Shown here one piece after another: positions 12,001 to 23,735 of a stretch of DNA of 64,000 nucleotides. The notes beneath the pieces are model-generated. The model had not been told where the DNA came from, made no database searches, and worked only from the letters and a program-made list of their open reading frames with translations. Every line of letters starts with the position of its first letter. Position 1 is the stretch's first letter. The DNA lies in the NCBI GenBank assembly GCA_023052935.1, contig CM041297.1, positions 86,423,021 to 86,487,020 of the forward strand, written 5' to 3'. Made by a program: the position numbers and the translations under genes. The DNA comes from Piezodorus guildinii (Eukaryota; Arthropoda; Insecta; Hemiptera; Pentatomidae).

Positions 12001-12510
12001 TTATCTTTCTTTGCAATATTATTGCAAAAACGCATACAAATTCTCAAACCTTCCACAATAAACACTATATATGGCCGGATTTTACAGGGGTCTTAGGATG
12101 GGTTTTGTTTTGAGTCTTTTTTTTTTGGCATACTTTATAAAAGATTTATAGGACAGCACTTGTGGTGGCATAAATTTAAATGAAGGGAAATGAAATTAAT
12201 GGCATATGCACATGATATCAAATAAGTGCCAAATAACCCTAAAGTTATACAAATTTTGTCAATTTCTCTGGCAATACTTTATAGAGCACTGTAAAATAAA
12301 ATAACAAGGATGGTTCATCCTGAGATATTTTAAATGTGGACGAATACAATTAAGTTCATTGCAGTAAGTAAATATTTTACGATTATTGCATGGAATACCT
12401 AACTTGTATTAGTTTTAAATTTTGGTATTTAAATGTTTCGAAGCCTGAAATATATATATATATAATGAAATGGTAAGCAATGTAATAATGTATAAATTAA
12501 AATAAATTGT

Positions 12511-12586
12511 GATATGTAATGTGTAATGGTGAACATAGTAGCCTTCCAAGCAGTTGATCCGGGTTCGTTTCCCGGCCATCGCACCA
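12511..12586 (+). pseudogene. tRNA-Gly(TCC) pseudogene, possibly retroposed
   Basis: The 3' two thirds closely follow eukaryotic tRNA-Gly(UCC): 'GGTGAACATAG', anticodon loop CTTCCAA (TCC at 12545-12547), 'GCAGTTGATCCGGGTTCG', T-arm, and 3' acceptor strand CCATCGC. The 5' acceptor strand (gatatgt) no longer pairs and the anticodon stem has an A-A mismatch, so it is not functional. A discriminator A (12583) is followed by CCA (12584-12586). Nuclear tRNA genes do not encode CCA, so this may derive from a mature tRNA; chance is possible for three bases. Confidence 0.7.
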
Positions 12587-12827
12587 CAAGGTTTAATTTA
12601 GTGTGTCTGTCCAAGCTCTAATATATATTGATATTATTATTATGACGATTATTCCCCCTAAGGACAGCGAATGAACTGGAAATCACGACTTCATTTTAGA
12701 CTTCTTTGAGTTCCTATATGTCTTTATCCTCTTAGAATTCCTCTTTTTCCCTTCTTCTGTCAATTTTTCTCAGGTTGCCGCAATGCTCGCTCCTTACTGG
12801 GATTTCATATTTGCAATTTTATTTCGG

Positions 12828-13111
12828 GGAGCCCGTGGCTGAGTGGCTAGCGTGCTAGTCTCTCATGCTGCAGGTTGTGAGTTCGAATCCCAGTCCCGAC
12901 GGGGCTTTTATAAGGATATATATCAATAAGGGTTCACCCACAGCCTCTCCCTCGGGTATGTGAGACCCGTCAGCCAAATGGTGGCCACTCACAAAATTCG
13001 GCGTAGGGAGTGATGACCCTACCCTACAAAATGCATCAAGAAACGCGGGTGTAACTCCAGGAGATACATCGCGAGGGCCAGGGCCTACACGGCCTGTCGC
13101 GCCATTGAAAG
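12828..13111 (+). mobile_element. tRNA-derived SINE with 13-bp target duplication
   Basis: The head (12828-12905) is tRNA-like: A-box-like TGGCTGAGTGGC and B-box GAGTTCGAATCCC at tRNA spacing, giving an internal Pol III promoter. A roughly 200-bp unrelated body follows ('gggttcacccacagcc ... gtgatgacccta ... gcgccattgaaag'). It is exactly flanked by AATTTTATTTCGG at 12815-12827 and 13112-13124, a clear target-site duplication. Source tRNA isotype is uncertain. No poly(A) tail is seen. Clean duplications indicate a fairly recent insertion. Confidence 0.85.
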
Positions 13112-13124
13112 AATTTTATTTCGG

Positions 13125-14073
13125 CATTCTACGTGGTCTTCAAAATCGTTTTTATTCTTTGTCGTAGGTCCCTCTGGGCCTCTTTAAGCCATTCAATGCC
13201 GCATTAACTTTTTTTTTATAATATTGAATCGTTTTTTTTCCGTTATGGAGTTCTTTTATTTTATAAATGTGTGCGTAAAACTTTGTTCGGCGTTTCCTAA
13301 TTTCCTCGGTTATTAGGTTCACTTTTTAGTAGAGTTCCTCCTGAGTCCTTTTAATCCAAATCCCGTAACTGTTGATGGCTCCATAAATCTTCCTTAGAAA
13401 TTATGTATATTTATATACATAAGAAAAATATTTATTCAAATACACCCAGGTTAGAAGACAGTATATTCATTAAGGTGTAAACCCACCAGGTTTTCCTCAT
13501 TTTCTATTAATACAGCTTTTACCGGGTGTCGGCTTGTCGTAAACCAGAGCAAGGGGGGGAAATATATAGCCGTACATGGATATTCCATGAGCCCGAAATC
13601 CCAATTTATTTTTCATAGTTGTAAAGTGGCTGGGGTATACGTCCTTATATTTATTCCGTTATTTCATTCAATTTATGCCCATTGTTGCTCAGGGCTCGGG
13701 TAATGGATCGTAATAGGGCTTCTTCCCCATCGGGTTGTGAATAACAGTCAACGGCGCTCTTCTGAAATTTTGAAGAGTTTTTTCTTGTATATTTACTGGA
13801 AGTGAAGGGAGGGAGAGGTTTATGGAGCAGTTAGCCGTGCAATTAGTGAGGCACTTCTCTTCACTGTGGTCCATCAGAGTTGCTTTATAATGGCTCTTAC
13901 GGTCTTATCTTCTCTTATTTAAGTGAATTCATGACACTAATATTTAAAAATACATTAAACCATTACAATACTATATAGTCAAGTCAGTCCCACAGGTTTA
14001 GCCTTGGCTTTCTTAGAAACAAATTCATACATTTAATTGAAAGATCTTCCTTGACTAAGAGAGAATTTAACAA
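13125..14073. other. Intergenic, moderately GC-rich, nothing recognised
   Basis: Together with 12640-12815 this forms a GC-richer block interrupted by the SINE. A 61-codon open stretch on the minus strand (13689-13874) shows no domain. No splice-coherent gene was found. Confidence 0.45.
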
Positions 14074-14077
14074 TTAA

Positions 14078-14990
14078 CCTTTAACTGGTGAGGTGAAATT
14101 TATATTCGAAATTGGTGAGGTCGGATCATTTTTTTTTTTTTTTTTTAATTCTGAGACATCTAGAATTGTTTATTCTTGTAGAATATGTTAATTCAACCTA
14201 TTTTCAATAGGTACCATACGAAAAAACGCTTATAAAATAAAATAAATGCCTGATATTATTAAAAACATTTTATTAATTTTTTTTTTTAACGTTATATTCT
14301 AAGCAATGAAAACATTGGTAAAATAATATATAAACAAGTCCATATCTTAAAGTTTATTTTATTTAAAAAATGATTACCAAAAATGAAACTTTTATATTGT
14401 TAGGAAAGTATGCACAGCTAAAATTAGGCACAGTTTTTGCAATAGGAAACGGAACATTGTCCACAAATATTCAGTTCACATTTAATACAAACTATAGATG
14501 ACTTCCTATGCTTGTTTCATGGACAAAAATAACATCTCCTTTTCTTCAATAAATCTCCTGGCTATATGTGTTAGATTCTTCTGGGTTTTTCCCACTAATA
14601 ATGGTTGAGCTTTAAATCGAAGCTCCCGGGGAAGTCTGGGATTTTCTGACCGTCTGGTCATGTGACCCTTTAACATGGATGATCCCAGCTTCTTAATAAA
14701 ATTAAAAAGGTGCCTAAAATAACACGATCAAGAGACATTTCTTTCAACAAATTGAAAAACACACTTTCAATAAATCCGAACAGCAATGGAGAGCAGGGGT
14801 CTTTAGGACACCAATAACACTGCCCTAAAGCAATGCCGGATAAAAACTGACTAAAAAAGGGTGCTATATTACAATCATGTCGAGACAGGAAATGCCAGGT
14901 TTTCACAAGCCGATCGGATCGGGAAAATGGGATTTACAAAACTTTAAAGAGTCCCTTGGGTTCTGTAGACCCCATCTCACCAGTTAAAGG
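14078..14990 (-). mobile_element. Deleted piggyBac-type transposon with TTAA sites
   Basis: The ends are inverted repeats: CCTTTAACTGGTGAGGTG at 14078 and the complement of CCTTTAACTGGTGAGATG ending at 14990. Each abuts TTAA (14074-14077 and 14991-14994), the piggyBac target. Inside, on the minus strand, a decayed transposase C-terminus remains (14450-14700): a LPRELRFK...HIARRFIEE segment, then after a one-base shift KRRCYFC and C-x2-C and C-x4-C pairs resembling the piggyBac cysteine-rich domain, ending in a stop near 14429. At about 0.9 kb against more than 2 kb for autonomous relatives, it is a deletion derivative. Confidence 0.8.
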
Positions 14991-14994
14991 TTAA

Positions 14995-15739
14995 ATTAAA
15001 GAAAAGGAGATGTTATTTTTGTCCAAGAAACAATGGCTCCACCATTTTGGACCCTCCATTTTCTTTTGAAGGTAAGTGCCAGTCATATAAAATGAGCCTC
15101 TAGTAATAAAAAGTGTTGCCAAGACTCAAGGTATAAGTGAAATTATAAGACAATAATGGTCTAAAACATTTAAATGTGTGAGTAGAAGCACAAGGAAGAT
15201 TGAACAGGGAGAATGATGGGCCAGGTGCCAGCCAACACCACAAGTATGAGCTCAAACAACATATTATAACAATATTTAAGCTGCCACAACGAACTTATCT
15301 TTTTATCATCAAAATGACATTTTGTATTGTTTTAAACTAATTAAATATCAAATATTGTTAAAATAAGTAATTATATATTTAACCCTATTAAATACAGTCC
15401 ACTCCAAAAGCAAGAAGAAGCAATGATCCATGGGCAATATTCATGGAAAACAAATTAAAATGAATTGCCGGGATCACAAAACACTTTTTAAGTCAACCCC
15501 TAAATTTTCCTAAAATTATTCGATCCAATTATTCTGTTTTTTTTCATTTGTACATAGCATATACAGTTTTTTGTTAGAAGACTTTTTTAAAGCTTCCCAC
15601 GATACATTTTAAATATATATTATATTTCTTATTTAAGGAAAAAAAAATAATATGGAAAAATATTTCTGCAGCTCCTCATTCCGCTTTTTCTTCATATTTC
15701 AAATCCACTCATTTTTAGTACTTAATATATATATATAAT
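14995..15739. other. Intergenic with a small piggyBac-like piece
   Basis: 15000-15040 ('aaaggagatgttatttttgtcca') repeats in direct + orientation a segment of the cysteine-rich domain that lies antisense inside the adjacent element (14510-14545). Either a second fragment or an inverted rearrangement next to the TTAA site. The rest to 15739 shows nothing recognisable. Confidence 0.45.
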
Positions 15740-16065
15740 TAGATATATAACAAAAAAGAGACAATAAACAGCTATTAATTGAGATAAAATAAAGTGAGAA
15801 ATAAATAAATTAACATCATACACACAACTATATACAATATGCCAATGGAACCCCAGACTGGGCTTTCCCCTCTACTTGTAGCGGAATCCAAGAGATCCCA
15901 GCGCCTCTCTCTCTCTCAGCCGCGTCACTGGTTTGAGCCAGTGGAGGATGAGCTAGGGCGTAATAGCCACAAACATACAGTAGATGAATGGATGATCTGG
16001 CTAGTGTCATAGCTCCAGTATAAATGTTTACGAAACGTCTCGCGGCAACTACCGTTTCAATCTTG
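15740..16065 (-). mobile_element. Jockey-clade 3'-UTR fragment, decayed
   Basis: Aligns with the 3' region of the copy at 53127-53674 ('gaccccagactgggctt', 'cagccgcgtcactggt', 'aatagccacaaacatac') and ends in sequence equivalent to the end of ORF2 of the copy at 16704 ('gcggcaactaccgtttcaa'). No usable ORF remains. Confidence 0.65.
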
Positions 16066-16692
16066 TCAAATAAATAATTTTCAAGAGTAAAGGTTTATTT
16101 GGCTTTTGCTGGGAAATGTTTGAAAGAGGGACCTGGAAAGGTTTGACAGAGTTTATCTAGATGAAATTAAATAATTTGAACGTAAATAATTACTATTATT
16201 ACCAAGATAATAATTAATAAATGCTCATATAATTGATTTTTTTTTTTCAATTTTGTACATTCACAATATTATACCTGATAATCGCAACATACTTCCTTTT
16301 GAAAGAATGTAAATTAAATATTCGAAATAACAATAACTCATGACAAAATACCATCTGGAGCATGTATAATTAAACCATGAAACTATACATATTGATTTTT
16401 TTATAAGTAACCGTTTCGCAAAGCCATCTTCCACTCGAGAACTCGAGAAGGCAGGAGTAGTTGTGGGAAGATGCTATCTCCGGGACCCGACAATTTACCG
16501 ATATCTATCCAGTCCCAGGATCCCCTTCATACGAAGTTATCTCGGAGCCGGTAAATAGGAATATATAAATCAGGCGGATAGAATCTTCCCCAAGTTTGGA
16601 TATTATCGCAATAAATTAACGGGAAGTGAACTAATCGTAAATTAAATTTTATTCGTCACATTTGGCAGCCCCTCTCGCCATCTTTAAGGAGT
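16066..16692. other. Intergenic; GC-richer patch 16420-16600
   Basis: AT-rich apart from about 180 bp near 16420-16600 with several short palindromic words (ctcgagaactcgag). No gene or repeat assignment possible. Confidence 0.45.
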
Positions 16693-16703
16693 TGACTCTA
16701 TCT

Positions 16704-19121
16704 TTTTTTTTTTATTGTAATAACAATTTTTATTGAGAAAATTTTACAATCTGTCCCAATTTGGATATTAATAGTATTGCTGAATGATATCAAACATACT
16801 ACATTCATACAATATTTACACAACATAAAATTACAATAAAATATATACACAATAATGAATCAATACAAAAGTCAATAATTCACTTATACCTATATACACA
16901 TACACACACTCATACATACATCACATTGAGTGGAGAATCTAGCCAGTGCTAGAACTCCAATATATTTACAAAAGGTCGCGGGGCCACTGCCGTTTCAACC
17001 TTCTAGGTGGGTTGTATGGATGAGTGGAGCTGGATAGGGATTGAGCTAAAGGATTAGGATGATGAATGAGGTTCTGGTGGAATTTGGAAAATTTGGATGG
17101 AATTAGGTCTGAAATAAATGGAACATTAAGGTCGTGGTGCAAGGTATAATTGGAGACATAATAAGGAGCATTTACTATTGTACGGAGGACTTTGGATTGA
17201 AAGGATTGAATGCGTTTGATGTTAGAACGTTTAGCTGTCCCCCACAGTTCAAGTCCGTAGGTCCAGATGGGCTTCAGTATTGTCTTGTAAATTAATAATT
17301 TGTTTTCAACTGTAAGTTCAGATTTTCTGTTGAGTAGTCGGTATAACTGTCCGAATCGTCGGTTGAGTTCTTGTCTTTTAAGTCTTGTATGTGGGTTCCA
17401 AGTCAATCTTTTGTCTAACAGTAAGCCAAGATACCGGACTGTATCTGAGAGAGGAATCGGTAATGAGTTGAAATAAACTGGCGGACAGGATTTTCGTCTA
17501 AGAGTAAAGGTTATGTGCTTACATTTGGCTTCGTTCACCTTTACACGCCAGTTATTACACCGGTGTTCGATAAGGAAAAGGTGTCTCTGAAGGTTTAAGG
17601 ATGCTGTTTCAGGATTGGAACTGGATGATAGGATGGCGGTGTCGTCTGCAAAAGTTGCCAGAAAGGTATCAGGATGTGTAGGAATATCAGCAGTGTAAAG
17701 GATGTAGAGGATGGGTCCCAAGACGCTGCCTTGAGGAACACCGGCCTCAACGGGATAAAGGTTAGAAAATTCTTCACCACAGCGAACTCGGAAGGAACGG
17801 TTCGAGAGATAGGATCGGAGAATGAGGTATAGGGACTGGGGTAAATGGGTTTTCAGCTTGAAGAGTAATCCAGTGTGCCATACCCGGTCAAAAGCTTGCG
17901 TAATGTCCAGAAACGCACCAGAACAATACTCTTTGCATTCAAGAGCTGAGGAAATATGGTCTACAACTCGGAGCCCCTGTTGAACTGTGGAATGCTGAGG
18001 ACGGAATCCAAACTGATGGGAAGGAAGATTTTGAGATTCTAATATGGGTAGGATACGTTTAAGAAGAAGCCTTTCGAAGATTTTTGAGAGGATGGGGAGT
18101 AGACTAATAGGCCTGTAGGATGAAGTGTTGTTGGAAGGTTTACCTGGTTTTAGAAAAAGGATGATGGTGGAATGTTTCCATAACAGAGAAAATAGGTGGT
18201 GCGGAGGATGCAGTTATAAATATAAGTAAGGAATATAATAGCTTTCTGCGGAAGTTGTCGGAGGATCTGGGGAGTAAGGAGATCGTGTCCAGGAGATTTA
18301 CGGAGAGTCAGTTTTTGGAGAAGATATTTGACCTCAGAGGGATTAATAGCTTTAGGAGGTAGGGAAAGTGGAATCGGTGACATAAGAAAGTCTTGCACTT
18401 TTGCGGTGTGATTGATGTGGGATTCCGGGTGAGGAGTAAATACTTTGGAGAGGTGTGTGGCGAATTCCTCGGCTTTATCTTCATCAGACGCAGCCCAGGA
18501 GTCATCACCACGTCGGAGAGGATGGGAAACATGATGGTATTTTAGGATCTTTTTCGTGACATTCCACAGGGAATTATCACGAGCTGATAGAGAGGAGAGG
18601 TAGGAATTAAAGGACTGGGAACGGAAGTTCGCCAACTCCCTCTTCAATTGTCTACAATAGAAGTTATAGGAGCGGCGATCTGTTGGGTGTCGGGTGCGCT
18701 GCCATAATGATCTTGCTCGGCGTTTGGTGTGGATAAGGTCTATAATAGGTTGTGGAAAATGATTTTGGTCTGGATTTATATTGGAGTGTTTAGGAGAGGA
18801 AGCAGTCCAGACAGCTTGTTGGATTGCGGTGGTAAAGGAATAGACGGAATTATCTAGGTAAAGATAATTAAAAGAAAAGCAAGCCCGAGCTTGCCGAGCT
18901 AGCGGCAATCAGCTGATCAGTGACCCTTCTTTCACTTTTTCGTGATTGTACAAAGTAAATTATAACTTTGCTTACCGAAACTTCTCCAATATTCACTGCC
19001 GTAATATTCCTGAGGTCTAGTGATGTTCTCCAGACTGAATTCTAGCGAATTCCTACTGAAAAAAGCAAAAATCTGAGAGACGATGTAACGTATGACTGTT
19101 ATCATCGAGCGCATCAGCTGA
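16704..19121 (-). mobile_element. Jockey-clade retrotransposon (subfamily J2), internally deleted copy
   Basis: Minus-strand element flanked by an 11-bp target duplication TGACTCTATCT (16693-16703 and 19122-19132). Its poly(A) tail is the T-run after 16703. The 5' UTR (about 18870-19121) matches that of the full-length copy at 27730-27977. ORF1, the endonuclease and part of ORF2 are missing: 5'-UTR sequence joins ORF2 directly near 18860-18870, equivalent to loss of about 2.1 kb relative to the full-length copy (25597 to 27716). Confidence 0.9.
16966..18860 (-). pseudogene. Jockey ORF2 (reverse transcriptase), 5'-deleted and frameshifted
   Basis: Homologous to Jockey ORF2 proteins; lacks the endonuclease. 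Order on the minus strand: linker (SLWNVTKKILKYH, DSWAASDEDKAEEFA), RT fingers (RKSPGHDLLTPQILRQLP), motif A (GAFLDITQAFDRVW near 17900), motif C (ATFADDTAILSS near 17640), thumb (RYLGLLLDKRLTW), and the C-terminal end (NPPRRLKRQWPRDLL, stop at about 16966). Catalytic Asp residues are kept, but the frame changes near 17720 and near 18190 (a one-base change by comparison with the copy at 23476). The original protein would also need ORF1 for transposition. Confidence 0.85.
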
Positions 19122-19132
19122 TGACTCTATCT

Positions 19133-20235
19133 AGCCAACCATTTAAAGCCAAATGGATGAATATAATATATATACACTGCCGTTTAAAAGTTTGAGATCA
19201 CCTATGGTTTACATCAATTACCTGTGCATTGAATTTCTTACAACTTTGGCGATCGAGAAATCAAACTAAGAATAAAGTTTATCTTCACAGTTCTCCTTAG
19301 GAGATTCAAAGACTGTAAATGAAGCTATAGACACAAAAAATCACATTGTTTATTCTGTTTTTTTTTCATCACGTTAGAAGTCTCAGTGATAATTAGATTT
19401 AATCAAATTATTTCTGTACGATATTGACAAACCTTTCTTACAATTAATTAGCAAATTTGTAAATAAATACAAATGATAATAAGATACTTATTTTATTTTG
19501 GTATTCATAGAGCTTATAATAATTTATAACATTATAATAACGTAGAGGTTTTCATAAATTTTTGACAGAAAGTGTATATATATATTATATAAATATATAA
19601 TTTTTTTTTGTCTCGAGGCTCTTTTTCGTAATAAGGTTTTCCTTTTAGAGAGTATTGGAATAGATGCTCAACCTCTTGCTTATTAGCACAGAATATATTT
19701 ATATTAACATATTATATTTATTTTTTGTTTTAAACACTTTTTCTCATTTTTTTTTCATTCTTTTTTAAATTTTTTTCCCCTAAAGTTGCTGGAGAAGATA
19801 ATATTCATTAATGAACCTCAGTATTGAACTAATTGTTTCACTAGAGTCCTTTAAGCACTCACACAGCGATTTTTGTAGATTAAATGTATCCATTTGTACA
19901 AGGAATTAGGGCAGATCTCAATTATATGTTTTTTTGAGAGAGGAACTCCACATAAGCCACACATTGGTTCAGGCTGCCTGAGGATGAGATGGAGATGTGT
20001 GAGTCTGTTATGTTTTATGCGAAGTCTCGCTAAAGCAGTTTAGTCGTTAGTTAGTCTCTTGTTATGTCCTGAAAACGTTTATAAATACTCAAATAAACAC
20101 TATATTGTTATTGATGATAATTGTTCTTTATCAGTCGGTATGTTGAGTTTCGTTCTTTACGTACCATGTAGCCGTTGTTTGTTTTAATTCTTTTATTAGA
20201 AATTTTATAATTTTGTATGTGAGCGTTTTTTGTTC
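19133..20235. other. AT-rich intergenic sequence, nothing recognised
   Basis: Long T-runs and short AT repeats. A patch at 19170-19220 ('tgccgtttaaaagtttgagatcacc') is phrased like a transposon end, but no partner was found. Confidence 0.5.
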
Positions 20236-20242
20236 ACCTTAA

Positions 20243-20851
20243 TTTTTTTTTATAACATATTTATTGATATCTACAACTGTATTACAAAAAATACATCAAG
20301 TAAATGTGATGATGATATAGAAAAATGTCATGAATTGCATGTAGAGACACTACCTAGTGGCAGCACTCTAAAAATAATTTAAACTAGAAGGTCTCGTGGC
20401 GATCTTCTTTTCAGACTCCTCGGAGGATTGTCAGGGAGCGAAGAGGAAGCAAGGATTGAAACGAATGGATTGGAGTGGGAATGGAGTTTGTCATGAAAGG
20501 AATGGTACCTGGTTCGGGCTAAGTCAGCAACATATGAAATATTAAGGTCTTTTCGAATGAGTTTGTTTGTGACAAAATAAGGAGAATTGAGGATTTTCCG
20601 AAGGACTTTGGATTGTAAGGATTGGATACGAGAAGAATTCGATGGTTTAGTAGAGCCCCATAGCTCTACTCCGTAGGTCCATATCGGTCTTATGATGGTA
20701 ATATAGATGACCCTTTTTTAGTAAAGTGGAAGGTTTGAGCGTTTGTCCAGTAAGTGGTAATTCTGACACCTTACTTCTATGTCTCGGATGTGGGATTGAA
20801 GAATGTGGGAGGCAGTAACTGGATCATTATCTACTGATAGCACACACGTGT
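20243..20851 (-). mobile_element. Jockey-clade 3' fragment (subfamily J1) with short target duplication
   Basis: Minus strand. It starts with a T-run (poly(A) tail), then the 3' UTR 'ttattgatatctacaactgtat' and the C-terminal ORF2 region matching 43190-43990. It ends at 20851, just before the motif-C region ('gatagcacacacgtgt'). Flanked by ACCTTAA (20236-20242 and 20852-20858). Coding is broken. Confidence 0.8.
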
Positions 20852-20858
20852 ACCTTAA

Positions 20859-21580
20859 ATTAATTTTTTTTTAATTATAAATAATTATTAGATTTTAAAA
20901 AATATGTTGTTTTTATTTTTTGCAATCTTAGTACCGCTATTTGTGGAATGAAGCCTGAATAGCCAAACATTTGATAAAACGTACAGTTTTTTCGTCGAAA
21001 TGAGTCACCAATTAAGGATTCTAAAATTCTGGAGAGCTGCCTTAACAGTCACTGATTGCACTTCCTCTCATCTTTTAATAGCCGCAGGAACCCTCAATGG
21101 TCTAGATTGTCCGTTTCCTCACTTCTTCTGAGTCACTTTCAATTTTCCTGGATTCCTTCTCCGTGCAGGTCGGTCTTGGAGTTCTGAGAAACGTTGACAA
21201 GAATAAGGATTTTGGAAGTAGGAACTAATTTTTCTCAGAAATTGTTTTTCAAATGAATTGAAATATAGTGGTCAAACAATTAATTTAATTTGATAACTTG
21301 GACTAGTAATTAAGCATGAAACCCAATTTATGAAATGCGACATTTTGTTGGTACATCGTGAAAAATTAATATAAATTATTATTTTCATGAAACTTGCCTT
21401 CATCCTTGAAATAAGAAATTTTGTTTCGTGGAAAACTAATTTTACCAATTAAAATTTCAAAATAGTAAATAAACTATAAAATGTTAAATACTAACAGGGA
21501 GAGGATTCCTAATGTGTCTCATCAGTTTAGATGAATTTTTTTTTAGGCGAAACTAGACATTTCTAAATAACAAAATAACA
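20859..21580. other. Intergenic, nothing recognised
   Basis: AT-rich, with a mildly GC-richer section 21040-21200 that has no long ORF. Confidence 0.5.
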
Positions 21581-21587
21581 AACTCTG

Positions 21588-21652
21588 CACCAGCCGTGGT
21601 TCGAACCCGGGACTTGGAGAACAGTAGGCTACTAATCTATCCACTAGACTTT
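21588..21652 (-). repeat. tRNA-like sequence, probable SINE head or tRNA pseudogene
   Basis: Reverse complement begins GTCTAGTGGATAGATTAG (A-box-like) and contains CGGGTTCGAACCACGG (B-box) about 40 bp later. Arms do not fold convincingly into a full tRNA, and no target duplication was identified. Confidence 0.45.
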
Positions 21653-21797
21653 TATTTCGTAATGGCAATAATTTTATTTATACCCTTACAAAACAATATT
21701 GCTAAACTATTCGACATATTTGAAGTAATTTACACATTTCATATTATTCATTATAAGATTTATATATTTTTCTACTAATAAAAATGTATTTTATTTA

Positions 21798-22712
21798 TTT
21801 GATTGTGTCACATGAAATGTCCCTTTTGAACGTAATGTATTTTTATTAAAAATACGATATGAAAACAAGATAATTTTATTTGAAGTATTTTCTTTTTTTT
21901 TCTACACATTTTTCCCAACGTGACACCAACTTTTTTATCCCCGAACTTAAAAACTCCGAGGTTTTAAGTGAAACAAAATCTGAGAACGCACATTTCACTT
22001 GATCATAATTTTCAGTAAGTTTGCGTTTGACGAAGTTGTCTATATTCCTGAACATGTGGTAACCTGTCGGAGACAATTCGGGAGAATATGGTGGGTGCGG
22101 AAAAACTTCTTAGCCCAGTTCTTTCAATTTGTGCACGGTATGTTTTGAAACATGCCGCTCATTCATCGAGATTTTTTACTTTCCTAATACACTTTAAATG
22201 TCTGGAAATGGTAGATGGTCTTGCATTTAGTAGTGCTGAGAGTCCTTTAACTGTTTGGTAGGGGTTTCCTTCTACTGAATGTTTGAGGACATCGTTGTCT
22301 ATTACGGTCTTCCTCGGGGCAAGTTTTCCAAGTCGGTATCTCCAGCTAAAAACTTAGCAAACCAACGGCGAATGGTCCGTTCATTAACACTTCATTCCCC
22401 AAACGCCTTGCAAATAGTTCTAGCGGCCTCAGCTGCTGAATGGCCGAGTTTAAACTCGTACAAAAATATTACTCGAAAATCGCTTGTTTCCATGTTCATA
22501 TTTGGAGGTATACTAAAAAGTGTGTAATTGATTAGGAAGATAATATTTATAATACAAAGGTAGAGGATTAGTAACTGTTTACTTTAAATATGTAAACATT
22601 CGGAAGAAAACAATGCACACTGACCTGACATGCACACTGACACAGAGACCTCCAAAATCCTTTATGTATTTCAGAAACTATAAAAACGGACATTTCATGT
22701 GAAACAATCCAA
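21798..22712 (-). mobile_element. Mariner transposon, internally deleted
   Basis: Inverted termini near TT(T/G)GATTGT(G/T)TCACATGAAATGTCC, at 21798 and ending at 22712, each bordered by TA (21796-21797 and 22713-22714). On the minus strand the N-terminal helix-turn-helix half is recognisable at about 22300-22500 (FKLGHSAAEAARTICKAFGE, ERTIRRWFAKFLAGD, LPRGRP), with a stop in place of a coding residue after AFGE. The C-terminal end lies at 21876-22130 (HPPYSPELSPTGYH, GIKKLVSRWEKCVE). The middle, with the first two catalytic Asp residues, is gone. The third position reads E in YSPEL where mariners have D. Inactive. Confidence 0.9.
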
Positions 22713-22714
22713 TA

Positions 22715-23393
22715 CTTATAAGATTTCCTTCTAGAGGAGTTAACAACAGAAAAAAAATTAACCTCTGTCCTATTATTTTTGAAAATTCATGGATTCGCGT
22801 TACTCTGTAAAAGTTATATCTGAGAAACGTCATCGGAGTGAAGCAAAAATTCTCGAGAATTTGCTAAGTTACGGCTGCCGGTCACAGTTATTCAACCAGG
22901 CTAGTTTTATTAAAAATCTCCTGAGGGGGATAAACTCCGACATTTTATTTGTTAATAACCATCGTTCAACAAATCACAGTTGCCGCCTTAAACACTTCTC
23001 ACAATTTACACAACAGCCATCTTTTAATACAGTTTCGAAATGGTTGTCGTAAACAAAGCAGTGAGGTGGAACTGGCATAAACATTACTAGGGATTTTTTC
23101 ATCTTTTTTTTTTTTTTTTTTTTTTTTCAATCGTAACTTTTCTTCTTAGACATGATTTTGCTCTCAGTGTTTGCTGTCTTGCTCACAAGCGCATAAGGAA
23201 AGTTCTACATTATGGTCTACATTTTTCTTCTCTTTTTTCTAAAAATTACTTTAAACATTTTGTGGTCCATTCGGTAGGTGAAATGATTGATATGGATTAG
23301 TTGTACAATTTGTATTTTATTTTATTATTTTTGATTTTCACATGCATATGTGTGAAATAAGTGGTTATTGTTATTGTGGTTATTATGGTTATT
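22715..23393. other. Intergenic, nothing recognised
   Basis: An 87-codon open stretch (22789-23052) has no recognisable domain. A poly(T) run lies at 23103-23127. Confidence 0.5.
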
Positions 23394-23735
23394 AGGTAGG
23401 ATGGAAAATACGTAGGAAAAAAAGTTGAATGGAATGTACGCACCGTGTTTATGGACAGGGTCTGACAACAATGACTTTTTTTTTTTCAACAACAATTTTT
23501 ATTGAGTAAAATTACAATCTGTCCCAATTTGGACATCAATAGTAGTGCTGAAAAATATCATACATACTACATTCATACAATATTTACACGGCATAACATT
23601 ACAATAAAATATATACACAATAATGAATCAATACAATAAAGTCAAGAATTCCCTTATACCTATATACACATACACACACTCATACATACATCACATTGAG
23701 TGGAGAATCTAGCCAGTGCTAGCACTCCAATATAT

